Assembly (NCBI GenBank): GCA_016744315.1
Contig: JADGER010000007.1
Coordinates: 1-34,281, forward strand
Reading direction: 5' to 3'
Length of the DNA: 34,281 nt
Source: Sulfurovaceae bacterium
GTDB lineage: Bacteria; Campylobacterota; Campylobacteria; Campylobacterales; Sulfurovaceae
Shown: positions 10,525 to 20,484 of the stretch, one piece after another
Numbering within the stretch: position 1 is the stretch's first letter
Layout of the letters: each line of letters opens with the position of its first letter
The notes under the pieces: generated by a model
The model's input: only the letters and a program-made list of their open reading frames with translations
What the model was told of the DNA's origin: nothing
Database searches by the model: none
Program-made: the position numbers and the translations under genes

Positions 10525-11148
10525 TTAGTATGCAAGTGGTGTTTGCTTGATAGTATCATCAGCATTTGGACTTACTGCACCAAATCCATCATACTCTTTT
10601 TGTTGTTTAAGGGCATCAATAGGTGTTAACATATCTTCAAACAAAGAGAAACTTGCTCTTTGTTCTGAAGCTGTCTCATACCGTCCGCCATGCACAATTG
10701 CAAGTTCAGGACATACTTCTGCACAATATCCACAAAAGATACATCGACCAAAGTTAATGGTATATTCAGTAACCTCTTTTCTTTGATTTTCATCATATTT
10801 TGTATCCATTTTAATACAATCAGAGATACAAATTTTTTCACAAAGACCACAACCAATACATCTATAATGACCACTCTCTAGGAGTCGTAACATATCATGT
10901 ATTGCACGGTATCGTGGAGAAATAGGTAACTTCTCTAAAGGATATTTAATAGTATGCATATTATCTTTAAAGAGTGCATTTCCCATTTCTCTAAGTGTAA
11001 CCCATAAGCCTACAAAGAGTTCCCCTTTTACTGTTCTCTCTACAACTTGACCAAACTTTCCTATACCACTTTGAGGGGTATGTTTAATGTCAAGCATTTT
11101 GTAAGACTGCTGTCCTGTATTTCTATTTTTAAATTCTTCTAAACTCAT
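10525..11148 (-). CDS. nuoI: NADH-quinone oxidoreductase subunit I (two 4Fe-4S clusters)
   Basis: CIGCGLCEKIC and CIFCGYCAEVCP ferredoxin motifs; operon position. Confidence 0.95.
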   Translation of the reverse strand: MSLEEFKNRNTGQQSYKMLDIKHTPQSGIGKFGQVVERTVKGELFVGLWVTLREMGNALFKDNMHTIKYPLEKLPISPRYRAIHDMLRLLESGHYRCIGCGLCEKICISDCIKMDTKYDENQRKEVTEYTINFGRCIFCGYCAEVCPELAIVHGGRYETASEQRASFSLFEDMLTPIDALKQQKEYDGFGAVSPNADDTIKQTPLAY

Positions 11149-11157
11149 CTTGACTCC

Positions 11158-12186
11158 TTATATCATTACTACAATAGCGGTAATAAGAATATTTACCATC
11201 GCTAAAGGCATGAGTACTTTCCAACATAACCACATCAACTGATCAGGTCTAATATGTGGCCAAGAGGCTCTAACCCATAACATCAAGAAGAAGAAGAATG
11301 CAATTTTACCAATGATAATAAACCAACCAGCGATAAATCCTAAATCATTATATCCCCCAAGGAACATTACAGATGCCAAAATAGCTACAGTAATCATATT
11401 GGCATATTCACCAATAAAGAACATACCCCATCTCATACCTGAATACTCTGTTGCATATCCAGAGACAACCTCTGCTTCATGCTCCAAAAGGTCAAAAGGT
11501 GTTCTGTTTGTCTCTGCAAATCCTGCTATTAGGAATAATACAAATGCTACTGGCTGTTGCCAAATAAGCCATGATGTAAATCCACCAGCTTGATACTCAT
11601 TGAAATCAACCAATGAAAGAGAACCAACTAGCATAATAGGTGCAAGAATAGAAAGACCTGTTACAACTTCATAACTCAAAAATTGTATAGCTGTTCTTGC
11701 ACTTCCTATAATACCCCATTTATTTGCCTGTGCCATACCAGCAAGAAGTGGTCCATAAAGACCCGCTGCCATCATACCAAGAACAAAAAGAATACCTACA
11801 TTAATATCTGCTGCTATGGATGGTACAAATGTGCCACCCAAGAGAGGTATAAATTCAGGAATTGTAAAATCAGGAAAGACAGGAACTGCAGCTAAAGCAA
11901 TAAATGCTGTAGCTGCGGTAATCGCTGGTGCAATCTGAAAAATAAATTTATTTGCATTTTGTGGGATAATATCCTCTTGTGTAAAGAGTTTGATACCATC
12001 TGCCGCAATTTGCAAAAGTCCAAAAGGACCAACATGCATAGGTCCTAATCTTCGTTGCATAAATGCCAATATTTTACGCTCTATATAAGTACCAAATCCA
12101 GCAACGGCTGAGATTATTGCGAGAATAATAATCCCTTTTATAATCACACCCAGACTGGTTACTTCAGGTAATACTGTTGCTTCCAT
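11158..12186 (-). CDS. nuoH: NADH-quinone oxidoreductase subunit H
   Basis: ERKILAFMQRRLGPMHVGPFGLLQIAADGIKLF and NRTPFDLLEHEAEVVSGYATEYSGMRWGMFFIGEYANM signatures. Confidence 0.97.
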   Translation of the reverse strand: MEATVLPEVTSLGVIIKGIIILAIISAVAGFGTYIERKILAFMQRRLGPMHVGPFGLLQIAADGIKLFTQEDIIPQNANKFIFQIAPAITAATAFIALAAVPVFPDFTIPEFIPLLGGTFVPSIAADINVGILFVLGMMAAGLYGPLLAGMAQANKWGIIGSARTAIQFLSYEVVTGLSILAPIMLVGSLSLVDFNEYQAGGFTSWLIWQQPVAFVLFLIAGFAETNRTPFDLLEHEAEVVSGYATEYSGMRWGMFFIGEYANMITVAILASVMFLGGYNDLGFIAGWFIIIGKIAFFFFLMLWVRASWPHIRPDQLMWLCWKVLMPLAMVNILITAIVVMI

Positions 12187-12188
12187 AT

Positions 12189-14645
12189 TTATACCTTCCT
12201 TATTGTTACGGTTTTATATCTATCACTACCAAAGAGTGTATAAATATCATTTGCACTTTTGAAATCAGGGATAGAAACAATATCACCCTCCATTCTCTCA
12301 TCTGCAACCACATCAAAGAGCAGTGTACTTTTACCAAAGTCTACTTCTACTTTTTCACCCAATGCTTTTGCTTTTGCTGTACTAGCCGAGAGAGAGAATG
12401 TCTCAAAGATTTGATGTGCTTTATCAGAGAAATCATTAAACTGTCGCTGAGGATTACATCTGTACGCTATTTCACCTTCGATAACAAACTTTTCACTAAA
12501 TGGTTTTGGCTCATTTTTACCTGATCTTCTTCCAAGATTTTTCAGCAAATATCCACGATTTTCTTGACCTTCATTTGTATAACCATTTGGAAGATCATCA
12601 AAAGCCAAGGCTTGGAAACCTCTTTTAGACGCAAGTCTAGGAGTCCAATCTATAGTCAATAGTTCTCCACACTCTAAAGCATTCATAAGATCATTTAACT
12701 CATATCCCTCATACTCTAATGCTGCATTTGTTGGAGTTACTCTTTTGTGCATATTAGTCAGTGTTCCCTCTTGCTGGTTCATAGCTGGCATATCCAAATC
12801 ACCATCACCCAACGCAGAAAGTCTAAAGTCACCATTTTCATTATAACCTACAGTATAGCCTTCTACTTTTTCATCAAGCTCACACAAAAGTGCAACACCT
12901 AATGAATTAGTTTTAGGTGGAATCATAGCTACTTTCATATTACAACTTTTTTCTATCAAAGCAACAAGATGTGCCAAGTTTTCGGCTTTTGGATGATAAT
13001 AAAGATCTTCTCCAACGATAAGAGAGAATGACTCTTTTTTCTTCATCATTTTTTCAAATGTTTCAGCAAATTTATCATTACCACCAAGAAGTGTTACCAG
13101 AGAATTTCTCTCTACCTCTACCTCTTTTTCTACCATTTTAGGAACTTTTTTACTTACTTCTTTGCTCTCACCTGTTGCTTCATCTACAACAGTTTCAGTT
13201 ACTGTTTCCATCACTTTTTCTTTGATAGTAATAGTTTCTGTAAAGTGGAAAGAGTCAAGATAGCTTTTTGTACTCTCTTCTAACTTCTCTTTGTCGGCAA
13301 ATAAATCAAGAATCAAATAGAGTGCTGCTTCTTCTAGTCCTACTTTATGTGTAAAGGATACTACATTTTTTCCCATATCTGCAATAAGACTATCAGCAAT
13401 AGGATGGAAATAAAGACCTGCACCTTTATTCATTTTTTGGATATTATTAAAGGCATATCTTGCATTGGGATTATCATTTCGTAATGATGCTCCAACAGAA
13501 ATAACAAAATCTGTTGTCATAATCTCTTTGAAATCACTACCATACAAAAGATGACCAGATGGTTTTCCATAATATTTAAGAAATTTTTGGAAAGCATACG
13601 CATCAGAGTTTACTAACTTTTTGCCATACTTCTCTTTGAGCGTTTGAAGCATAAGTGCTTCTTCATTGCTAATAAGAGAATTAAATCGTATAGTATCTGC
13701 TTTTGTAAGTGCATCCACAGCATTATTAAAGGCTATTTCATCTTTACCGTTTACACGATTTTCAAAATCATATCCAAATCGCCCTGCTCCACAAAGTGAT
13801 ACATAGTTCCACTCATTTGTTACACGGAATATTTTTTCTGTATTATCTTCTATAGAAGCTGGTTTTGTCTCATAATATATCTGACATCCACTACTACAGT
13901 GCGCACAAGTAGCAGGAATCCGTTTAAGATCCCAAGCATTTGTAGTATATACAAAATCTCGACTTACTAATGCACCCACAGGACATACAGCAATACATTC
14001 ACCACAATCACTACAATTTGTCTCTGCTGTTCCATTGCTAGGAATAATCACAGATTTCTGAAGCTTATTCCACATAGCATAGGCATCTTTAGGCATAGAA
14101 TCTTTTAACTCTTTGCCTAATTTTTCTCCGCCTCTTGGCCCTGTTTTGATAGCTGCATCACCCATCATATCTTTACAAACTGTTACACATCTTTCACATA
14201 CAATACAAAGACCTGCATCATAATGAAGAATGCTACTCCAATCTACAGATTCTCTTTTAGTATCAGGAATCATATAACTTTGTGAATCTACAGCTAATTC
14301 AAGTGTGTAGTTTTGTAACTCACACTCACCACTTTGATCACAAACACCACATTGAAGAGGATGGTTCACATCATAAACTTCCATAATAGCTCTACGCTCT
14401 TCGAGAATCTCTTCAGTACTAGTTGTAACTTCCATTCCATCTTTGGCTTTTGCATTACATGCATACACTCTTTTTCCATCAGCTTCTACTAGACAGATAC
14501 GACAAGCAAGTGTTGGCGAACATCGTGTCAAGTAGCAGATAGCAGGAACAAAGATATTATTAGCACGAGCAGCATTTAGAATATATTCACCCTCTTGGGT
14601 TTTATACTCAACACCATCAATCTTAATCGTTATTTCATTACTCAT
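12189..14645 (-). CDS. nuoG: NADH-quinone oxidoreductase subunit G, paralog 1 (818 aa)
   Basis: 2Fe-2S (CYLTRCSPTLACRIC...C), HPLQCGVCDQSGEC, CIVCERCVTVC / CSDCGECIAVCP, CAHCSSGC...C (N7-type) motifs. Confidence 0.93.
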   Translation of the reverse strand: MSNEITIKIDGVEYKTQEGEYILNAARANNIFVPAICYLTRCSPTLACRICLVEADGKRVYACNAKAKDGMEVTTSTEEILEERRAIMEVYDVNHPLQCGVCDQSGECELQNYTLELAVDSQSYMIPDTKRESVDWSSILHYDAGLCIVCERCVTVCKDMMGDAAIKTGPRGGEKLGKELKDSMPKDAYAMWNKLQKSVIIPSNGTAETNCSDCGECIAVCPVGALVSRDFVYTTNAWDLKRIPATCAHCSSGCQIYYETKPASIEDNTEKIFRVTNEWNYVSLCGAGRFGYDFENRVNGKDEIAFNNAVDALTKADTIRFNSLISNEEALMLQTLKEKYGKKLVNSDAYAFQKFLKYYGKPSGHLLYGSDFKEIMTTDFVISVGASLRNDNPNARYAFNNIQKMNKGAGLYFHPIADSLIADMGKNVVSFTHKVGLEEAALYLILDLFADKEKLEESTKSYLDSFHFTETITIKEKVMETVTETVVDEATGESKEVSKKVPKMVEKEVEVERNSLVTLLGGNDKFAETFEKMMKKKESFSLIVGEDLYYHPKAENLAHLVALIEKSCNMKVAMIPPKTNSLGVALLCELDEKVEGYTVGYNENGDFRLSALGDGDLDMPAMNQQEGTLTNMHKRVTPTNAALEYEGYELNDLMNALECGELLTIDWTPRLASKRGFQALAFDDLPNGYTNEGQENRGYLLKNLGRRSGKNEPKPFSEKFVIEGEIAYRCNPQRQFNDFSDKAHQIFETFSLSASTAKAKALGEKVEVDFGKSTLLFDVVADERMEGDIVSIPDFKSANDIYTLFGSDRYKTVTIRKV

Positions 14646-14646
14646 C

Positions 14647-16920
14647 TTAACTATCCATTGTTTCTAATTTGGGTTGATTAAATCTATAAGAGGATACCGT
14701 AGAGCTACTTAAGCCCATATCGAAGCTAGGGTTAATAGCTACAGTTCCTTTCATTAATGTATCAATCATAAACACTCGTTCATATACTACGCCATCTAGT
14801 TCAAATTTAACTTTCGCACCATCTTGGAGCTTTGCAATGCTTGCAAACTGTGCAGATCCTCTCAAAAGAGCTTCAGTTTGTAACTGTTCACAATTATTAG
14901 TAAAAGCAGAAAATTGAGTATTTGTGTTACAGTGATAGATAACACTTCCATCATAAGTAGGAAGTGTACTTACTTCATCCAATTTACCATTCTTTTTATA
15001 ACGAGACTGTGTTAATAAATACCCACGGTGTTCCTCTCCTACACTATTATAGTAATCAGGCAAGTCATCAAACTCTATTGCTTGATAGCCATTTTCTATA
15101 GGAAGTTTTACTGTGTAATCTATTGTATTTGTAGCATTAATATCTAAGGCATTGGCTATATCATTAAGTGTATATCCACCATAAGGGAGTCCTGCATTTG
15201 TAGGAACTACTCTTTTATCCAAAGAAGTAAACGACCCTTCTTGTTGATTAAGTGCTGGCATATCTAAATCACCATTACCCAAAGCACTTAAGACAAAATC
15301 AGCCTTTGTGTTATATCCTACGCTATATCCTTCTACCTCATCATCTAAATCACAAACTAATGCAACACCTAAAGAATTTGTTGCAGGTGGAACAAGAAGC
15401 ACTTCAAAATCACTATATGCTTGGATAAGACCCAAAATTTTAGCAATATTTTCAGCTTTAGGATGCGTATAAATATCTGCACCCACAACCAAAGTAAATC
15501 CTGATTTTTTATCAAAAGAGTGAAGAAGAGCATCAAGTTCTTCTTCTCCAATATTACTCTCAGCACTTAAATTACCAATATCTAAATCATCCAAATATGC
15601 TTGTACTACTTTTGTTGGTTTTTGAGCATCAAGCAATGTATACGCAAGCAACGCAGCCACACCCTCTTCGCTTCCAACTTCGTACTTTATAAATTGTGTA
15701 ATAATAGCTTGAAGAGAAGAATCTTCTATTGGATGCATATACGCAACTCTTGCTCTTTGTCGTCTACTTGCCATAGTAATATGATATTTAACCATAGGAT
15801 TATCATCATTAATGCGTGTACCAAAAACAATAATACCTCTTGATGTTGAAAGGTTTTGAAGATTTCCACTATAAAGAGATTTCCCTGTCATACTAGAAAA
15901 TGCATGTAAAAATTTCTGATAGCCTCTTGCTTCATCACAAATAAGCTTTGTTTGATACTTCTGCTTAATACTTTGAAGTATCATCGCTTCTTCGTTAGTA
16001 ATAGTAGCCGTAAAAGAAATACTCTCTGCTTTTTTTACAGCCTCTACAGCTTTGGCAAAGGCATCACTATCTTTGCTTACTGATTCATTAGCATAATCAA
16101 AACCAAATCGTCCAGCACCACAAAGAGAAGAGAATTCAAAATTATTCGTTACTCTATATATCTTCTTTTGTGTATTTCCAATAGCTGTATCTTTTATCTC
16201 ATAATTCATTTGACATGCCGCACTACAATGAGAACAACTTGCAGGAATTTTTTCTAACTCCCAAGCATTGGAAGAGTATTTAAAATCTGTACTCACTAAT
16301 GCCCCTACAGGACAAACAGACATACACTCACCACAATTACTACATACTTCATCTTGTTTGGTATTAATAATAGTAGAGTTATATCCTCCAGCTGAAATAG
16401 CTAAAACATCATCACCTACAATCTGTGTACATACATGCACACATTTTTCACACATAATACACAGGCTAGGGTCATACGAAATAAAACCCCAATCTTGCAC
16501 AGGTCTATGAGGCTCTTTAGCAGAAAAACTCTGCCCAGCTACATCAAATTCCATAGTCTTATTTTGTAAGTCACACTCACCACTCTTATCACAAACACCA
16601 CATTCAAGTGGATGGTTTACATCATAGAGTTTCATAATACTTTGTCTTTGTTTATGAATTGCGTCTGTAGTTGTTGTAATAACAGCACCATCAACAGCTT
16701 TCTCCTGACAAGAGAGAATCATACCATCAACACCCTCCACATCAACCACACACATTCTACAAGATGCTATTGGTTCTACTTTTGTGAGGTAACACATTGT
16801 TGGGATATAAATATCATTAGCTCTAGCAATATTTAAAATAGTATCACCTTTGCTTCCTTGACAACTCTTTCCGTCTATAGTAAGTGTTATACTATTTGTA
16901 TCTATTTTTTTTGCTGTCAT
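14647..16920 (-). CDS. nuoG: NADH-quinone oxidoreductase subunit G, paralog 2 (start probably MTAKKIDTNS at 16920, not 16989)
   Basis: Same Fe-S architecture as paralog 1 (HPLECGVCDKSGEC, CIMCEKCVHVC, CSNCGECMSVCP, CSHCSAAC...C). The ORF extension to 16989 overlaps the upstream gene; the internal ATG gives a 1-nt gap. Confidence 0.92.
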   Translation of the reverse strand: MTAKKIDTNSITLTIDGKSCQGSKGDTILNIARANDIYIPTMCYLTKVEPIASCRMCVVDVEGVDGMILSCQEKAVDGAVITTTTDAIHKQRQSIMKLYDVNHPLECGVCDKSGECDLQNKTMEFDVAGQSFSAKEPHRPVQDWGFISYDPSLCIMCEKCVHVCTQIVGDDVLAISAGGYNSTIINTKQDEVCSNCGECMSVCPVGALVSTDFKYSSNAWELEKIPASCSHCSAACQMNYEIKDTAIGNTQKKIYRVTNNFEFSSLCGAGRFGFDYANESVSKDSDAFAKAVEAVKKAESISFTATITNEEAMILQSIKQKYQTKLICDEARGYQKFLHAFSSMTGKSLYSGNLQNLSTSRGIIVFGTRINDDNPMVKYHITMASRRQRARVAYMHPIEDSSLQAIITQFIKYEVGSEEGVAALLAYTLLDAQKPTKVVQAYLDDLDIGNLSAESNIGEEELDALLHSFDKKSGFTLVVGADIYTHPKAENIAKILGLIQAYSDFEVLLVPPATNSLGVALVCDLDDEVEGYSVGYNTKADFVLSALGNGDLDMPALNQQEGSFTSLDKRVVPTNAGLPYGGYTLNDIANALDINATNTIDYTVKLPIENGYQAIEFDDLPDYYNSVGEEHRGYLLTQSRYKKNGKLDEVSTLPTYDGSVIYHCNTNTQFSAFTNNCEQLQTEALLRGSAQFASIAKLQDGAKVKFELDGVVYERVFMIDTLMKGTVAINPSFDMGLSSSTVSSYRFNQPKLETMDS

Positions 16921-16921
16921 A

Positions 16922-18931
16922 CTACACCGCCACCATAGAGATATAATAACAACGCATACATCGTTCAGACTCTGCAAGTGCTTCTTCACCTGTAAAACCT
17001 AGATTAACTTCTTTATTGTTATCTCTTCGCTCGTCTACCCCAAGTTTTTCACTCTCTGCTCGTGGTAAACCTGGCATCCAGCCTGTAACTTTCTCTTTTT
17101 TATCATAAACTCTCAACTTATTAAGATGATCTTCCATAATCTCATCATCAGTAAGTGATATTTTGCCATCATAAATATAACGACTCATTACTGAAGCTGC
17201 TCTTTTGGCTTGTCCTACTGCATTTACAATAGTCATAGGACCATATTCACAATCTCCACTCGCAAAAAGCCCTGCTCTACTTGTCATATAATCTTTACCA
17301 TTTGTAAGGATAGTATTCCACGAAGTAAGTTTGATTTCCCATTCTTCAGGCAGAAGTTGTAAATCAGCAGCTTGTGAAACAGCAGGAATAAGATAATCTG
17401 TTTCTATTTCAAAATCACCATCTTCAATCTTCAATAATTGTGCTCTTCCACCATTTGGATCAGGAACAAGTTCAAACTTATTGATAAGTAATTTTGTTAA
17501 TTTATTATTTTCATCATAAATTTTCTCTACAGCTGAGTGGAAGATAAACTCTACACCCTCTTCTACTGCTTCGTGATACTCTTCGTAAGTAGTATTACGG
17601 ATAATAGTCTTCTCATCACGACGATAAATCATCACAACTTTTTTGGCTCCCTCACGAATAGAACATCGTACAACATCCATAGAGGTAAATCCACCACCAA
17701 CACATACAACAGTTTTGTCTTTGAGATCTTCAGAAGCAGAAGAACCAATACCATATTTGCTCCATAGATTTACTTTATCAAGCATATCTATCGCACCCCA
17801 ATATCCATCCATATCTGGTCGTTCATTTTCTGCACGAACCTTTTTGGAAAGACGAGTACCAAAAGCAAGCATTGTAGCATCATACTCTGCGTCAATCTCT
17901 TTGAGTCTAGTAGCGTCAACACGATGATTAGAATAAACAGTAACTGATTCCATAGAAGTTACGAGTTCAATATCTTTATTATACTTATCTATTGGCATAC
18001 GATATTCAGGTACACCTACAGCAACTTCACCACCAAGTACTGGTAGCTCTTCAAAAATATCAACTTGGATACCTTCTAAAGCCAAATAGTAAGCCGTAGT
18101 CAAACCAGCAGGACCAGCTCCAATAATAGCAACTTTCTTACCATCATTTTTCAAAGGCTTTGGCTCAAAAGGGTGCATCCACCCTAAACCATGATCTGTC
18201 TCATAATCTGCACCTAATCTTTTGAGTTCCATAATAGCTATAGGCTCATCAAGATTAGTTCGTCTACACGCATCTTCACATGGATGAGGACAAACTCGTC
18301 CACAAGTATGTGCCAAAGGCATAGTTCCTCTTGTAGCAGCAAGTGACTCAGAGAAAACCATATCTCGAACACCCTCTATATATGCAGGAATATCTACATG
18401 TGCAGGACACATATCTGTACACGGTGCAGTAACTTTGGCTATATAATTAACATCTGCATTATAATGTTTAGAAGGTGTTTGATTATCTATAACATAATCA
18501 AACTGATCTTTATAATGCTCCATCAAATCTAATATTGGCTTTGGTACAGTTCGTCCTATCTCACATTTGGAAGTAAGCATCATAGTCTCACTTACCTCTT
18601 TAAGGTGATCTATATCTGCTGTAGTACCCTCGCCTCTAGCTATTTTATCAAGAAGGTCAAAAAGTATTCGTCCACCCCATCGTCCAGGTGCACATCTACC
18701 GCATGCTTCTGAATAAACTTGATATTGAGCTGCGTACTCTGTTGCAAGTCTTATAGCATCTATATCCTCTTGGAATATTGCTACACCGTCCCATCCGATA
18801 AAAGCTTTAGAGCGTCTATCGGCAGTGTAATCCTCAGGAAGTTTAAATGCTGACTGTCCCCACTCATCAGATGATTTACCACGATTATCGATAAACTCAT
18901 CTTGCCAAGTGGAGAAAACAACTTCTGACAT
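16922..18931 (-). CDS. NuoF-like C-terminal (N3 cluster) domain fused to GltD-like FAD/NAD(P) pyridine-nucleotide oxidoreductase
   Basis: N-terminal EACGRCAPGRWGGRILFDLLDKIARGEGTTADIDHLKE...SKCEIGRTVPKPILDLMEHYKDQF resembles the NuoF 4Fe-4S domain. Then CTDMCPAHVDIPAYI / TCGRVCPHPCEDACRR, two Rossmann motifs (VAIIGAGPAGLTTAYYLA; VVCVGGGFTSMDVVR) and C-terminal ERCMRCYY, as in the glutamate synthase small subunit family. Confidence 0.9.
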   Translation of the reverse strand: MSEVVFSTWQDEFIDNRGKSSDEWGQSAFKLPEDYTADRRSKAFIGWDGVAIFQEDIDAIRLATEYAAQYQVYSEACGRCAPGRWGGRILFDLLDKIARGEGTTADIDHLKEVSETMMLTSKCEIGRTVPKPILDLMEHYKDQFDYVIDNQTPSKHYNADVNYIAKVTAPCTDMCPAHVDIPAYIEGVRDMVFSESLAATRGTMPLAHTCGRVCPHPCEDACRRTNLDEPIAIMELKRLGADYETDHGLGWMHPFEPKPLKNDGKKVAIIGAGPAGLTTAYYLALEGIQVDIFEELPVLGGEVAVGVPEYRMPIDKYNKDIELVTSMESVTVYSNHRVDATRLKEIDAEYDATMLAFGTRLSKKVRAENERPDMDGYWGAIDMLDKVNLWSKYGIGSSASEDLKDKTVVCVGGGFTSMDVVRCSIREGAKKVVMIYRRDEKTIIRNTTYEEYHEAVEEGVEFIFHSAVEKIYDENNKLTKLLINKFELVPDPNGGRAQLLKIEDGDFEIETDYLIPAVSQAADLQLLPEEWEIKLTSWNTILTNGKDYMTSRAGLFASGDCEYGPMTIVNAVGQAKRAASVMSRYIYDGKISLTDDEIMEDHLNKLRVYDKKEKVTGWMPGLPRAESEKLGVDERRDNNKEVNLGFTGEEALAESERCMRCYYISMVAV

Positions 18932-19236
18932 TACTCAGCCTTCTCTTCATCAGTCAGGGAAGACTCTTCATTTTTTTGTGCATTAATTCTTGCTTGAGCT
19001 ATAGTTTTATCAACTTTTTTAACTACAATTGTCCAGTCAACTTCATTGAATTTTAGGGAATTCATAAGGTCATTTCCTGATGCTTTAATAAAGTCTGCAC
19101 TTTTTTGAATAGAAGAAAAATCGCCTACTTCAAAAAGGAAAATACCAACTTCACCACTCTTTAACTCTTTGTCAATCAATTCACCCATTCTATCATAGAA
19201 TTCATTTTTCAAATGTCTTAAATCATATCTTTGCAT
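18931..19236 (-). CDS. Short NuoE-position protein, cysteine-free, Campylobacterota type
   Basis: 101-aa ORF between nuoD and the NuoF-like gene, coupled to both. No Cys in the translation. Resembles the small proteins replacing NuoE in Helicobacter/Campylobacter (from memory). Confidence 0.75.
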   Translation of the reverse strand: MQRYDLRHLKNEFYDRMGELIDKELKSGEVGIFLFEVGDFSSIQKSADFIKASGNDLMNSLKFNEVDWTIVVKKVDKTIAQARINAQKNEESSLTDEEKAE

Positions 19237-19245
19237 TGTGCCTCC

Positions 19246-20475
19246 TTAGCGGTCAACTTCACCAAATACGATATTGGTTGTACCAATAATCGTAACAACA
19301 TCTGCGATATATGTCCCCACCAAAATCTCTTGTAACAATCCTGTATGGAAGAAACTAGGTGCGCGACACTTCAATCTATATGCATACGGCTCACCTTCAG
19401 ACTTGATATAGAATCCAAGCTCACCTTTTGGTGATTCAGTAGGTGCATATACTTCACCTACTGGTGGTCTCATACCCTGAGTAACCAACACAAAGTGTTG
19501 CATCAAAGCATAGTTTTGTGTCATTATCTCTTCTTTTGGAGCTGAGATATATTGCGGTGCATGTGCCATAAGTTTTGGTTCAGTCTTATCATACATAGGG
19601 ATAAGTTGTCTTAAAATTCTTACTGATTGACGCATCTCTTCCATATAAAGAGAATACCGTCCATAACTATCACACTTATCAGAAATAGGAACATCAAAAT
19701 CAAGCTCACCATAAAGCTCATATGGTTCTTCTTTACGAATATCATATTTGATACCAGAACCTCTAATCATAACTCCAGAACAACCCCAAGAGAGAGCCTC
19801 TTCTGCTGAAAGAACTCCTACATCTTCAAGACGCATTTTCCAGATTCTATTTTCTGTCAAGAGTGCTTCATAAGTATGCTCTAGCTCATAATTTACCTTT
19901 GTACAAAACTTAGATAAATCTGTTAACCAGTTTTTTGGAAGATCCAAAGGGACACCACCAATACGAACAGCTGAGTGAGTCAATCTTGCACCACAATAGT
20001 CTTCCATTAAGTCCATAGCAAACTCTCGTTCACGGAATGCATACAAGAATACAGACATAGCTCCAACATCAAGTGCATGTGTTGCTACAAAGAAAAGGTG
20101 AGAGATAATACGGTTAAGCTCTAGTAGCATTGTACGAATTACTTTTGCTCTTCTAGGGACTTCTAAACCTATCAATCGTTCTACACTCAAAGCATACGCA
20201 TAGTTATTAGAAGTAGATGCAATATAGTCTAGTCTATCTGTTGTTGGCAAAAACTCATTATAAGTCATATTCTCTGCCATTTTTTCAATACCACGGTGAA
20301 GATACCCAATATCTGGATATGCTTTTTTGACAAGCTCACCCTCTAATTCTAGCACCAATCGTAACTGACCATGTGCAGATGGGTGTTGTGGTCCAAAGTT
20401 GATTACCATTGTATTGTCATCTCGTTCAAAATTGAGGTTTTCAAAGAATGGGGTTAATTTATTGGTTACTTGCAT
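19246..20475 (-). CDS. nuoD: NADH-quinone oxidoreductase subunit D
   Basis: [39 protein letters not shown] and C-terminal [12 protein letters not shown] motifs. Confidence 0.97.
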   Translation of the reverse strand: MQVTNKLTPFFENLNFERDDNTMVINFGPQHPSAHGQLRLVLELEGELVKKAYPDIGYLHRGIEKMAENMTYNEFLPTTDRLDYIASTSNNYAYALSVERLIGLEVPRRAKVIRTMLLELNRIISHLFFVATHALDVGAMSVFLYAFREREFAMDLMEDYCGARLTHSAVRIGGVPLDLPKNWLTDLSKFCTKVNYELEHTYEALLTENRIWKMRLEDVGVLSAEEALSWGCSGVMIRGSGIKYDIRKEEPYELYGELDFDVPISDKCDSYGRYSLYMEEMRQSVRILRQLIPMYDKTEPKLMAHAPQYISAPKEEIMTQNYALMQHFVLVTQGMRPPVGEVYAPTESPKGELGFYIKSEGEPYAYRLKCRAPSFFHTGLLQEILVGTYIADVVTIIGTTNIVFGEVDR

Positions 20476-20484
20476 GTTCTCTCC

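Noticed and set aside
16921-16989. Extended NuoG2 N-terminus (MKKHLQSLNDVCVVIISLWWRCS)
   Set aside because: Overlaps the 3' end of the upstream gene; the internal MTAKKIDTNSITLTIDG start gives normal NuoG alignment and operon spacing.
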